From Calliopum simillimum (lineage: Eukaryota > Arthropoda > Insecta > Diptera > Lauxaniidae), in contig OX638370.1 in NCBI GenBank assembly GCA_951812925.1, positions 105,848,897 to 105,912,896 of the forward strand: a stretch of 64,000 bases of DNA, written 5' to 3'. Of this stretch, positions 47,601 to 60,545 are shown in pieces (position 1 is the stretch's first letter; each line of letters opens with the position of its first letter). Made by a program: the position numbers and the translations under genes. The notes under the pieces are model-generated. The model made no database searches and had not been told where the DNA came from. It saw only the letters and a list, made by a program, of their open reading frames with translations.

Positions 47601-48412
47601 ATTTTTTTTATTATATATATTTATATTCTTAAAAAAATATTGTATTAATTTTTTTTGTTTATCTTATTTAGTAACAAAAAACATATCTTTTTATATATGT
47701 AAATGTTGCGATAGTTTTTGAGTTAATAACTTAAATTTATACATTCACTGTTGTTGCAATTTCAAAATTTAACACAAAATAGTTTAAAATTAAAAATTTC
47801 AATTTCAATCAAGAGCAATAAACATATTTATTGTGAATGAAAATAATAAGTAGTTGTATATGATATATGCAGAAGTATATCAAATAAAAGTTAAGCCTAT
47901 TGCTGCGCATCAATCCTGAATCATTCTAAGAATGAACGAATTCAAGTTCCAGATCATTCCAGAGATACGTGATTAAGGCACAGCAAAAAGTCATCATATA
48001 ATCTATATAGATATGTAGATAGAAATTAAAAATAATTAAGGACTAATTAAAAATTCACTAAGTATGACGCTTGACATGGATGCATACGTCGTTCGCCAAC
48101 ATTTTGCTTTTGCTGAAAATTTAATAAAAAAAAAACATTACTAATTCCTCTTAAGTATAAGAAACTTTCGAATTCGAAAAAAAAATCGTTGTCTTAATCA
48201 ATAGTTTTGGGTTTCACGATATTTTCGTTGTGAACTCACAAAATTTATAGATTGCGAATTTTTTGCCTACAAAGAAACCGAACACGAAATGTTTTGTGAG
48301 TTTTCTTAATTGTTGGTTTGTATAAATTCACAGTTAGTATTGTTAAATTCAAAAAAAAAATATAAGTATCTATTTCAAATTTTTAATCAGCTATTTCGAA
48401 CTGTTGCGTAGC
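47601..48412 (-). other. Probable 3' flank and UTR of the serpin gene
   Basis: AT-rich DNA immediately downstream of the stop codon, without other features apart from candidate poly(A) hexamers. Confidence 0.4.
47827..47832 (-). terminator. Candidate poly(A) signal AATAAA for the serpin gene
   Basis: AATAAA on the minus strand, about 580 nt downstream of the stop codon. A weaker ATTAAA variant lies nearer at 48,120-48,125. In such AT-rich DNA these hexamers occur often by chance, so the true 3' end is undetermined. Confidence 0.25.
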
Positions 48413-51400
48413 TCATGGCAAAAGGCGTGGATTAAATCGTCCCATAAACAATATCATGCCAGTTGGATTGTGACGCACAAAGTACAGGAATGGTTTATCG
48501 AAACGTAATCTCGGTGAGTCCGGCACACGTGCCTGTCGCGGACGCAATGGCAATGGCAATTCCAAGTACTTTGGATCTAGCAAATCATCATAGAAACCAC
48601 GACCTAATGCCGACTCCTGTACTATCGAACCAAAATCAATAATCGCCTCTGATGAATCAAATTCATCATCTTCGTTGGCATCAACATCCTTATTACGCTT
48701 GCGTAATGGCGGCGCTGGATACATCTCCACATGATGATGGTCCGAAATTTTCTCTTCACCACATGTGCTAAATGTATTTATTTGTATCATATCGGAGAGA
48801 TAAATATCACGATTCGAGGAACCCGTCAGTCCACGTAAATCGGCCAAGTCTGATTTGAAGAGACCCTTTAGACCCATTTTCTGCAGTCCCAGCGATGCGT
48901 TGACAAATGAACGATGTGAGAATCTTGGCAGCTGCACTTCCATTTCGGGACGATCCATAAGTGATGTCAATATGTTGCTCCAAGCATTTTCACTGCTAAA
49001 GGCTAACTCAGCAAGCTGCTTCTCCAAACGATCTAAATTATCTGTTGGTGATACAGAACTCTGATGTCCAGGCATAACGTAGATTGTGCTAACCGTATCT
49101 TCTATGCGTCCAAATGCCACAACGGTAGCGTCTAATTTTGGCTCATAGCCTGCCGTGAAACCATTCTTATACAACACTGCTGGTATAGGTATCAAACGTC
49201 GTTGTCTTACCGATGGATGTACCTGGAAGAACATTTCACCATCGCGATCTTGCGTCGAACCACGTGAGCAGTCTGTTTGGAAAAGATTTGCTGAAATTGT
49301 TGCAAGCGGCCCATTTACCCAAACGCTATTGGTGCGTAAGTATTCCAATACTTTGCCCATTGTATGACGTTTCACAAGCAGATTCGTGCGTCGTCTTATG
49401 ATGTCATTGACAACATGGAAGTTGACTTCTTCAACGTGTCCCGCATAAAGTTGCTGTGTCTTCTCTTTGAAGAATTGCAGTATCTTACCATTAGCGCGAT
49501 CGCTAAAGATTTCACGCACAAATGCGGTCGTTGCTATATCGCTGTCGGTTGCTTTTTCGACAGATTCAGTTATATTCTTAAAGACCAGATGTGGATTAAA
49601 TGTGACCATATCATCAAGTTTGAGCACTTCATTCATTTCGCCCGAAGTACCACCGCGTGCTCCCAAGAAGACCATGGAGAGCATAGAGGTGAGTGCAAAT
49701 GGCGATATGATCAAACTACGCGCTGAGCTAATTTTCTCCGATGTAATTGATTTCCAATAGCTGAATGCCAACTCATTGCAAAGTTTGGCAAATTGAAGCA
49801 CATCTTCATCTAAGTTGGCGATCGAAGCCTCTAAGCCCTTTGAATCCTCTGGACTGGCTTCCAACTTTACAGGTGGACGTGTTGCTTGCGTTGAAGTGTG
49901 CATGAGGTTGCTTAATGCAGCTGGGCGATGCATAGGCCGTTGTTGTTGTGGTGGCATCGCTCCGGGCAAACTGGCAGCTGTATACGTTGTGACCTTAGGT
50001 GGTTGTTCTGCTTGGTTGTAAGCGGTGAATGCAGGTTGCTTATAATATGAGACGGGCTTCAACGTATTAAAACGTTTTGTGGTCGATACTGTTGTGGGCC
50101 GTGGTGTTGTGGTCTTTTTAGTGATTGGCCTTGATGTTGTTGTAGTTGTGGATGGAATAGTGCTGCTAGCTGGAGCTTGATATGTTGATTGGTCATCTTC
50201 ATCTTCTTCATCTACTTCGTCATTAGTTTGGCCATAACTAAGCACAGGCATTATAGCTTGCTGATGTCCATTTACATTGGTAACATAATTATTTTGCAAG
50301 TGTTCTGGTTGTTTTACTTGCGCTTCAATGGGCTTAAGTAGTTCTGGCAAGTTGTATAGTGGCTTTTCTTTTTTATGGTCTTCTTCTTTTGTTTCTGTTA
50401 CTGCTGCAATTTTCTTGTTGATCTCTCCCAATTTAATGTAGGGATCCTCTGGTACCACTGTTTCTTCCGCCTCTTCTGCTGATAATGTTGCATATAGTTC
50501 ATCTGCAGTCTCATTGCTTAGCTCTGTGCTATGCGCATATTTTTCAGTGGCAGTTTCGGTATTTTCAATATTTTGCTCGGAACTTTCAACCATATCAGAA
50601 TCAGTATACACTGCTGGAGTTTCGCTGGAAATTTCTGTAGATTCTGGTATATCTTGCGACGGACTTGATGCGTAAGCTTCAGTTACTCCATCAGTTTCCG
50701 CAGTTTCGTATTGTGTACTTGGATTCGCTGCATACTCTGGCTGCGGTTGCGCTGCATTAGTAATGCTGTCATATTCAATGGTTGGCTGTTTTTCGCTTGG
50801 TTTTCCATTAAAATTACTCGTTTCATGTATCGTTGCATAAGTTTTCTGATCTGTTTGTAACTTCTCCGTGTAGTTTTCCTCAGTCGATTCAGTTTTTAGT
50901 GCTTCTTTTTCATTAATCATTGTGGCATAGCCCGACTCAGTTGATTGTTTCTCTGTGGACGCTTCTTCGCTTTGATTTATCATTGTTGCATAGTGCTGTT
51001 CGTTGGAATCCTTTTCTGTGTTCTGTTCTTGCCCATTAATCAGCTCTGCATATGTTACCTTTGCGGGTTTAGGCGCTGGAGTGATCGCCACGATGGAGTC
51101 GTTCTCAGTAGCACTCTCATTATCATAGACTGGCGCAGTTTCAGTGGATTCTTTTTCCAAACTTGTTTTCTCGGAACTTTCAACCTCACCACTTACTTCT
51201 TCGGTAACTTCGCGCTCATCGCTTGTCTCGTAACTATTGGTCATGGTGGCAGTCAATCCATCATCTTCTTCCTCTTTCAATGTAGTAGGAGCATTCTCAG
51301 TTGGTTTGTTACTGTCCGGATTTTGTGATGCCTGTATAGGTACTAACTTTTCACGTTCAGCCTCAAAAAGTGCTCCACTAACTTCCTCGTCTTGCTGTTG

Positions 51401-54400
51401 CTGGGCGTATATTTGCGAAAGTGATAGCAGCGGTACTTTAAAGGTGGTTGTCTCTACAAACTCCTCAGGATAAATGGGCGCGCCTGTTGTTTTCTCAAGT
51501 AATTGTTGCTGTACCAAGCTCAAGTATGCTTCTTCCTTTTTGATTATCTCCTCTTTGCTTGGTATTATGGTGGTTGTATCTGGTGCTACTGGTTTTGGCT
51601 TGAAAATTAACTCAGGTATTTTAATGACAGGCATGGGTTTATAAATGGGATCAGGTTTATCCTTATCAATTATAGCTAACGCTGGTATTTTGGTATTTGT
51701 TATGGCTGCATAAGTGGGATCTGGTTTGTCTTTATCGGAGTTTGTTATTCCGGGTTTCTCAGGTACAATTGGATCTGCGACATACACGGGTTTTGATGTA
51801 GATGGTGCCTTTATAACTGTAACGGGTTGATAAATTGATTCCATTTTTTCGACGTCCTTTGTAAACTGCGCGGGAGAACCATAAGTTGTGGACTTTGTAG
51901 TACTCTCTATAGCAACTGTAGAAGCAGTGTCACTGTAAGTAGACACTACAGCTGCTGGCTGCTGTTTCTGTGCATTAGGATTATGTGTTGGCTTCTTCAG
52001 TAGGAATGAGGAATTGAGTTGTGCAAAGTTTGTTAGACGATTTGTATTCTCTAGCACCGGCTGAATTTTGTAACTTTCTTCATGGTTCGTTATTTGCTGG
52101 ATCACATCATTCATTAAGAAAGTCAATTCATCTTTTGTTTCGTTGGAACTCATAAAGCTATCGGCAGCGAAAGTATTTGTGCCATCAACAAGTGTTGACG
52201 CAACGGTCGCGGCTTGTGTCTGGAATTCGGACATTGGGATTTGTTCGGTTGGTTTCAGTACCGAAAGATTCAGGTGCGGTTTCAAATTTGCTACCATTGG
52301 TTGCTGCTCAGTAGTTTCATACCCAACTGCAACCAGCATCACTGGAAGTCGTGGCATGCCAATTTCCTGAACGTTAGTTGCGCTCTCTGTGGACAATTCA
52401 GTGATACTTGCTTCATCATCGCTGTAATTGCTTAAAGGCGTTGGTACCTCAGTGGTGATTTCACTCACCACCGGATCTTGTATGTCTGCATACAATGGTT
52501 GGAAGTTTGTGACAGCAGCTGCTGTCTCAGGTTCTTTCAACGTTGTTGGGTTGTTAGTGGCATCTTTTTCTGCTTCTTCCTTCTCCTTTATTGTTGTATC
52601 CTTCAATTGGTCATAAGGTGGAATACCTGTAGTTTCTGATATATGTGGTAGTGCCATTGTTGTTGGTACATAGTCAGTCTGCTGTGTTGTTATTAAATAT
52701 TGTGGACGTGCTGTGATGAGCACAACAGGCGTATTCAATTCTTCACTCGATGTAATTGTGGTATCTTCAGTACTGCTGGAGTCTGTGGACCATGATTGTG
52801 TAAATGGACGACTAGTCATAGCTTCAGTAGATTCTTCTGACAGCATGGTACTTAACGTGCTGCCACCGTAGTGTGCAGTTGATGGCACCATTGTTGTTGC
52901 CACCGCAAAGTGTGGCGCTACGGAATTCAAAAGCACTGGTTTCTTCTTCTTATGGACGATTTCTTCCAGCTTATCTATAGTTTCAGCGCTATCATATTTT
53001 GTTGGCATTATTGTGGGGATCTTGTTATTGGTTTCCTTATGTTCAAGTACTTCTTGACCAGCTTTTTCTAAATCTTTATTATCACTCTGCTGTAGACTTA
53101 GCATTATTTGATCGAAAGAAAGTTTTGTATTTTGATCCTCATCGACTGGACGTTGGGAATCTGTTTGCGTCTGATATGTCGATTGAGGTGAGTTCGCTGA
53201 TTGTTGTGGTTTCTGCTCTGTTTGATGAGTTGGAGGCTGTGCTGTTGCTTTTGAAGGTTTGGGTATCTCTGGCACTTGATATTGCGGTTGTTGCGTAGGC
53301 TTTTGAGTTTCTGCTTGCATTGTATACGTTGTTTGCGGTGGTTTCTGTACTTCAGGCTGCAGTTCTGGTTGTTCTGAATATGCTGGCTGTTTTGGCGGTT
53401 GCTTCGTGCTTACTACTGGTAAACGATGTGTCTGCTCGTATACAGGCTTCAATGGTTTTGCTTGCTGTTGTATCTGTGATAAAGTTGGCAGTGGATTCTT
53501 CTTAAGATGTATTGCATCTAAGTCTTCTGAGATATAATCGGAAGTTGGTTCCACTTGTTGAAGGCTAGAATCATAAGAGGGAACTGGATAAGCTGGCGAA
53601 GGTGCTGTTGAGTAGGATGCAGCATTTGAAAATGTACTACTCTGGTCCGATGAGTAATTTGGAGCATTAATGACAATTAATGGGGTTTCTGTTGTTGTGC
53701 TTGTTGCTGTTGTAGGTCGTGGACGTTGCTTGTGATGATTCACATGCGTATATTGCTGTGCAGCTTCCTGTTGCACTGTGGATGCTGCCTCGGTATCTTG
53801 TGCTGGACGATGTTTATTGTGATGCTGCGGTTGTTCTTCCTGTTGTTGCTGTGGCGCATGTGTTGGTTTTGGTCTTGGACCTGGCTTGCGACCAGGTTTG
53901 TGACCAGGCTGACGTGTGGGCTTCTTCTTTTTCTTTGGCGGTGTTGTGGAAAGAATAGGCACTGCTGTTGTTGGCGCGGGCGTTGTTGTAGTTGGTGGTG
54001 CTGGTGTGGTTGTAGTTGTAGTTGTTGTGGTTGTTGTTGTTGTTGTCGTAGTTGTGGGCTCCGTTGTAGTTGTTGGCTCCTGTGTTGTTGTTGCTGGTGC
54101 AGCCGTAGTCTTCTTTTTCAATTTTTGTTTATTATGTCCTCCTGCTGTACCCGGTCGCTTTGAGGTGTGCCCTTGCCCTCCATTATTCGGTGTCTTATTG
54201 CGATGTGGTAGCGTATGTTTGGTGTTAATACCTGCGGGTTTCTTTGCAAAGTTCTCAGTTAATTCAGTTGTAGGTGATCGCACCGTTGTCGTTGCTGGAC
54301 GCATTTCGCTGGTAGTTTGAATCATTTCTTGATTATTCACAAATACACGACGTGTTGTTGTTTCTGCAGCCGGCGCTTCCGTTGGTAGCTTATGATAAAT

Positions 54401-55148
54401 AGGTTGCATATTCATTGCCGAGAAAGCATTAAAGTTTTGTATATTCGAGGCAAGACTTTGATACTGCTGTTGGCCTGTGTAAACCGACTCATTCGGTTCC
54501 AGCTCCTCTTGCACTTGTTGTGGTGTAGGCAGTGCCGTTGTGCTGGTGGTAGTTGTTTTTCGTTTTTGTCCTGGCTTACGCTTGGATGGTTTTGGTTTTT
54601 TGGTGGCTTTCGTTGTTTGTGGTGTTGATTTCGTTGAAGTTTCAAGTACATCTGAATCCGGTGTCATGACAATTTGTTGTGGTTTCTGTTGCGGGAAAAT
54701 ATCACCACCTGTATTACCAAAAATGGCCGGTAAGATCATTGACCATGAAGAGGATACGTCTGGTGTATCAAGTTGTGGCATGGGCGTTTCGACACTGGCA
54801 TTCTTCGTTGATTCAACTTCTTTATTCAACACACTCTGTACGCTATTGACGATGTCTTGAACATTTTTCTCTGGATCACGTTCATCGACTGGTGCTGTGT
54901 GAATTATGGATGGTCCCTCACCATCACCGTTGGCAACAATGCTTTGTATTTCTTGCATGGTCATTAGACGCTTAATAAGTTCGCCATTGTCGTCGAATGT
55001 GTAGAACTCGTAGCGATCTGGATTGAGCAGATTTATTGGGCTGGCAACCTGCAGTGAGGGTTGCGGTTTTGGTACCTTGTGACCGAGTGCATCGGTAAAT
55101 TGTGGTGGTTCGTTGCCATTCAGTATGACTGAGACAGAAGTGACGACA
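48413..55148 (-). CDS. Very long mucin-like protein with C-terminal serpin domain
   Basis: A single open frame ends at a TGA at 48,413-48,415. It can be read back to an ATG at 55,321 (2,302 residues; numbering here uses that ATG). Residues about 230-490 carry Lys/Pro patches and a run of 17 Thr near 414-440, followed by a KKKKKP/GHKPGRKPG basic segment. Residues about 500-1,800 are rich in Gln, Pro, Thr, Glu and Ser, with YATMIN-like repeats near 1,420-1,510. Residues from about 1,833 match a serpin: SLIISPFALTSMLSMVFLGARG (helix B region), IYLSDMIQINTF (strand 5A region) and FDKPFLYFVRHNPTGMILFMGR at the C terminus. The protein is probably secreted and O-glycosylated. The serpin hinge is missing, so protease inhibition is doubtful. 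I prefer an exon start at 55,148 because a strong splice acceptor lies there. An alternative is unspliced translation from Met24, whose next 30 residues are hydrophobic like a signal peptide. I do not recognise the exact orthologue. Confidence 0.9.
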
Positions 55149-55180
55149 CTGTAAAGAAAAATGTGGAAAAATGTTAAAAA
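55149..55180 (-). promoter_or_regulatory. Probable 3' splice acceptor of the serpin gene
   Basis: On the minus strand the sequence reads through a pyrimidine-rich tract to TTTCTTTACAG, with the AG at 55,150-55,149. A TTTTAAC sequence resembling a branch point lies about 22 nt upstream. The AG splits codon 58 of the open frame, so the exon would begin in phase 2 at GTC GTC ACT TCT. The sequence just upstream is AT-rich and includes a homopolymer, as expected of an intron. I looked for an upstream exon with a suitable donor as far as 64,000 and found none I could support. Confidence 0.55.
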
Positions 55181-55321
55181 ATGAATTGCGGAAAATGTGA
55201 AGATTGATAAAAAATATTTTGGAAGCCATATCTTGCAATGCAGCTGTTGCATTGCCAGCAATTTACAAGGAGTTTTTTGTGTATTTTTTTTTTTTTTTGG
55301 CCAACTACTCGTAGCTTTCAT

Positions 55322-56039
55322 GTTGGGATAACTAATGGTTTCTATTACAACTCATCGATTTTTGTGTGGCAATGCAGCAGGGTGTTAAAAAAATTTTAGA
55401 TGCAAATTGGGAATATAAACGAAGGTCATGCAACTTTGAAGCTTTTGAACTATCTCTCTTTGCTCATAATGTCGCTTAGTGAAGGAAGAACTTAACGTTG
55501 TCACTAAGTTTTGTGTTAATTTTCAACTATCATTTAACAAATGCTCCCATTTTTTGATATACCCTGAGACTCATAGCAATAGAAAAGCTGAAGAAAAGGA
55601 AAATCCATTTACAAAACGCTGTTGCATGTACTATAAAGTACATACAATATGTTGCAGACACAGCACAAATCTGTTCAGGGTTTTTAGTTAGGTTAATGCA
55701 GGAAAGTTCAATCATTAGTTATGAAATCTGTTGCATAGCATTCAGCAGGAATTCCGTATGATAGCAAGATACTTGCAACTCAGTGTAAAAAAAGTCAAAT
55801 AAACCTGCTTGCAAAGCAAATCTCTGCTAAGGGGTGCACGAAAAAAGAAATTCAGAAAATTCAAAGAAAAATCAGTGCAAAATACGCCATATCATTGCAC
55901 ACTATTAAAGATTTCTCTCCTGCAACTATGTACATACAATAATAAAATACATATTGGTTTTCACTCCTAAGTTGATGACAGAAGAAGAAGTAGCCTAAGT
56001 TGTATGTTTTAGCAATGGTTTTGAACTTAGAGTTTTTCT
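55322..56039. other. 5' flank or intron of the serpin gene
   Basis: If the acceptor at 55,149 is real, this and possibly much of the sequence to the right is intronic on the minus strand. No exon recognised. Confidence 0.4.
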
Positions 56040-57800
56040 CTCATGCGTTTTTTATTTTATAAGTGAAAACAAAAGGTTGGCAATCAACAGATTTGTTAAG
56101 GTAAAATATTTCATGTGAGTGAAAAGTTTCATGGGAGTAAAAATCGCATGCGATCAAAGACTTGCATCAGATCAAAAAACAGCTACATGTTGTTTGCAGT
56201 CTCTTTTTTTTCAAAAGCTGGTACAAGTCTATTGTAAGGTGTAAAAAATCGCATGCGGTTAAAAAATGGCTTCAGATCCAAAAGAAAACAAAATTTTTTT
56301 TTTAATATAGGTCATTAAGAAAAATTTGCGTTAGTTTTTTTTTAAACTTAAAAATCGCATGGAAGAAAAAAAATTTCATGGGAGTAAAAAGTATCATCAG
56401 ATGCAAAAGCTACTATAAGTCGTTTGCTTACTGTAATTTTTTTTTCTCATGCGATTTTTCATTTTATAAGTGAAAACAAGTCGTTTGCAATCAATATATT
56501 TTTTAAACTAAAAAATTCCATGTGAATAAAAAATTGCATGGGAGTGAAAAAGTAACATCAGATCAGAAATCTGCTTCTAGTCATTAGCAACAAATTTTTT
56601 CTAAAAAATAAGGAATCGCATGGGAGTGAAAAATTGCATGCGATCTAAAACTTCAGATCAAAAATCAGACCCAAAAGCTGCTACAAGTCTAAGCAACATT
56701 TTTTTTTTTTTAATGTTTCGCTTGAATGTGAAAAAATCGCATGCGGTTAAAAAGTGGCATAAGATTCAAAAGCTGCTACAAGTTGCTTAGAAACAAAACT
56801 TTTTGAATATATTTAAAAAAATCCCATGCGATAAAAAAGGAATATCGGAACAAAAATTTGCGTTCATTTTCTTAGACTAAAAAATCGCATGGAAGTGATA
56901 ATTTCATGGTAGTGAGAAAATAACATCAGAGTCAAAAGCTGCTACAAGTCTTTTATAAACAAAAATCTTTTTAAAATAATAAATTTGCATGCTATTAATA
57001 AGAAGCATCAGATTCAAAAGCTATTTTCAGTCAATTGAAAACAAGATATTTTTAAGAATCAAAAAATTGCATGGGATTGAAAAACCGCTTGCGAGCGAAA
57101 CGTTTCATTAGATCCAAAAGCTGCTGAAGTCGTTTGCAAGCAACATTTTTGTTAAGTCTAAATAATCGCGTAGGAGTGAAAAATCGCATGGGAGTGAAAA
57201 AACTACATCGGATTCAAAAGCTTTTATAAGACTTTTAAAAACAAAATTTTTTTAAGATAATAAAATCGCATGCGGTTAAAAAATAAAGTCAGATTCAAAA
57301 GATGCTACAAGCTTTTTGCAAACAAAAAATAAATAAAAAATCGCATGAGTTAAAAATTTCATGCGATTAAAAAGAAGTATCAGGTTCAAAAGCTGCTTCA
57401 AGTCATTTGAAAACCAAAAATTTTTAAGAATAAAAAAAAAACGCTTGGGAGTCAAGAATCGCTTGCGATAAAAACGTAGCATCAGATCCAAAAGCTGCTA
57501 CAAGTTTCTTGCGAAGAAAGTTGTTTTAAAAAATTTTAAAATTGCATGGGAGTAAAAAGCTCTTAGCTACTTCAAGTCATTTTTTTTATAGAAATTAAAA
57601 AATTGCATCTGAGTGTAAAATTGCGTGCAATGAAAAAAAAGCTCGTATGGAAGTTAAAATTTGCAAAGAAAGAAGTTCGCATGGATGTAAGAAGTAGCAA
57701 GCAACTAAAAAGTTTTGTAGGACTTAAAATGCGTGTGCGTGATAGGTACTGAAATGTTGCATGCGACTTTGCTGCGCAAGAAGTAAAAATCGCATGAAAC
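56040..57800. repeat. Tandem array with CGCATGCGAT core, 80-130-bp spacing
   Basis: The phrase CA(A)AAGCTGCTACAAGT and close variants recurs at about 56,673, 56,768, 56,934, 57,116, 57,216, 57,297, 57,388 and 57,490. Between these are GAGTGAAAAATCGCATG(C/G)G segments. That core is the reverse complement of the CGCATGCGATTTTTCAC core in the 30.2-31.8-kb array. Confidence 0.8.
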
Positions 57801-59814
57801 TAAATATGTATTTGCGCATAGGACTTAAAATTTCGAAACGACTTAAGGAGTTCTACAAAACCTTAGAAGCAAAAATTTCCATATGATTAAGAAACAGAAC
57901 TAGATCTAGAAATCTCAACGACTGAATAGCCTCAAGGCGTTCTAAGTAGATTGAACGAATCAAAGTTACAATGAACTGACTGATAAAATTCGCTTAATTT
58001 TGGTTTTGAGTTGTCAGTTAATTTTCACCAAAAATTGTGGTTATATTGTGCTTTGATATAACATCTCCAAAGACCAGCACACAGCAATACTGTCAATTCG
58101 AAACAAAGAAAATGCTAGTATCTCCAGCAAAATACCATGAAAATAATTCTTATTCGACAAATAAAGCAGAAACAGAAGTTTTCGCCGAAATCATAGCAAC
58201 AGCAAGAAACGACGTCTGATGCATTATGACCACAAATGTCAATCTTAGCAAGTTGGCCAACCAGCACAGCATAAGGTAAAGGAAATCCGCGTTGAAATCG
58301 ACATGGCATGTCAAAGACGATGGTGGTGGTTTGACCACGCATCGTTCATTGTTCTTGATGACATGTTTGATGTGCAATGACTTAAAACCAATGCGTCTAA
58401 ATGTTGTGGGCGTACGTATGTATATGTAGCAGTCATCAAATGCATGCATGTATGAATAAATGTGAATTTGGCCATTTTTTTCCTGGAAGTAAAAAAATCT
58501 GAAGTTTAGCCAATGCTGCAAGAGCTTGCAAAGTAGTTTTCTGTTTTCAAGTGAACATTTTTTTGAACATTTCCTTTCTATACACAACTACATCCTACGT
58601 TTATGGCACTGTAGATAGCCCAAAAGCGTTGAATATCCAGATTTATTTGAGCTTAAACGATGGCAAGATGACGCACGTATGCAAATCTTCTTCAATGCGA
58701 ATGTGAAATGTGAATGCACACAAAAAGAATCCCAATTTTTTATTACGGGTACTAACTGACCACCTTTTTTTTAGACTTTTTTCATTTTGTAGGATTTGTA
58801 ATTCAAATGTACAGATACCTAGTATTTTTTGTTGCCACTCTCTCTCTCTCTCTGCGTGTGTGTTTGAGCACAAAGTCCAAGCTGACAGTGATTTGTTGTC
58901 GGGGCCATTATATGTAGATTAGTTTAGGACAAATGAATTGGTCGTTTATTATTGAGCTGGGAATTTTTGTACAGAGTACCAGTGTGCGATTGTGAATGCG
59001 CTGCGTACATGTGATGGCAGGTCGACGTCGACTGACAACAAGTTGGATATGAATTTCTTTTTGGAAAAAAAAAAATTCAGGAACTTATTTGGGTAAGCCA
59101 ATCTATCAAATGTGCTATGACCGAAGAGTAGAAAGCGGTAAATTCAAAATGTCTGCTATAAGTTATTTGAAGCGATGTAGCCTCATATCTAATTTTAAAC
59201 AGAATTTGACTTATAAAATCATCTCATGATACTACATAGTATGTGAATAGGCTTATCTGATAGAGTGTTTTGCTGTTTCAAAAGGTGGCAGCTTACTTAT
59301 TTTTTTTTATTAAATTTTACACGAAAACCATGTAGCCATTAACATAGCTATGGACTATCCGAAACTTATTAAAAAAAAAAAAATGTCAGATATATTTTTT
59401 CTAAAAATGGTCATAACATTTAGGAAGGGAGGCGGGAGGGCAGTTGTTGTTTTTTTAATCAATTTGCCATTCTGTTGCGTAACTAAAAACCCAATAAAAT
59501 CTTTTAGATCATACCTTTGCTTGAGACTGAAAAATTGTCGAAAATATCGCATGAGATAAAAAAGTTTTATTCAGCAAAAATTTGATTTTTTACTTAAAAA
59601 TCAATATCCATAGCACAGTTTTTACCACTACAGTGCTATAACTACTTAGAAGCATGAACTCAAACTACTTTGATTCCTTATTTTCTAACATTAAAGAACA
59701 AGATATGCCGAATCTTCTCAAAAACTCGCCTCTAAATAACTGCAAAAGTTATCCATAACACAACTGGGGAAAAGAGTTCGCCGAGTCGGATGAAAATAAT
59801 AAAAGAAAAAGGTG
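57801..59814. other. AT-rich intergenic DNA with (CT)n tract
   Basis: A (CT)n run lies at 58,837-58,852. The minus-strand frame 58,150-58,587 has no domain. The palindrome GTCGACGTCGAC lies at 59,022-59,033. Confidence 0.4.
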
Positions 59815-60545
59815 CTTAACGTGAACACCTGCCTTGACAATTAATTTCACTGTGCTTTTCGCACAAGCCCAGCATAACGAAGGACGCCGCAACCCTCAAT
59901 GCGGCAATGGATAAGTTCACCCAAACGGTGAAGAATTGAGGTTTTTCTGAAACTCTACCATTCTTTGGGTCATGGCTTTCGGTTGCAATGCAACTACACA
60001 TCGAGCTTTCTTTACTTTTCCTGCGAATTTATGTCCAAACCACAGCCACCAAGAATTCTTCCCAAAGACGTGACCAAATAGTTAGTTGGGAGACCTAGCG
60101 TACTGGATTCTCCGAAAAGCTTCTGACTCCCATCAGATCAGAGAAATCTACAGTTGGATTTCGATTTCTGACCAGCGTGAGACTGGTAACCCACGTCGAA
60201 TTGTTATGGATTGTGGGAACTGGTTTCTTGATGCTATTCTCTCTTCAAAAACGCTCTTATTTTCTTGGGTGAAGATGTGCTATTAAAGGTTGTTTTAGTC
60301 ATGTTAAAATATAGATCGTGGGAACACATTGCGAACTTCTCAAGAAGGCTGGGGAAAGCATTCCACTACACTATCACCCTACTACATTGTGGCCCACTGT
60401 CATCACTGTCTTAACAAGTCTTGGGTGTTGGAAGATGGGTAAATTCTCCATCATTCCATCGATCATGCAGCAATTTATCTCTATTGGAACCATTCAGTCA
60501 TCAACTTTCACAATCCTTTGTGGTTGATGGAAGACCTGGGTAAGT
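59815..60545 (+). mobile_element. GC-richer repeat, second diverged copy
   Basis: This is collinear with 4,060-5,400: the opening CGTGAGCACCTGCC-like bases, CCATTCTTTGGGTCATGGC, ATGGATTGTGGGAAC, ATCGTGGGAACACATTGC and the closing ACCTGGGT. It is shorter and diverged, and no reading frame is conserved between the copies. Confidence 0.5.

Noticed and set aside
53726..54320. Val/Cys-rich open frames antisense to the serpin gene
   Set aside because: They are the complement of the Thr-rich (ACN)n coding tract and its neighbours. Absence of stops follows from the sense composition.
58150..58587. 145-codon minus-strand frame
   Set aside because: No recognisable domain or signal peptide. Overlaps another frame on the same strand; considered and dropped as a serpin-gene upstream exon because no donor in the needed phase was seen.
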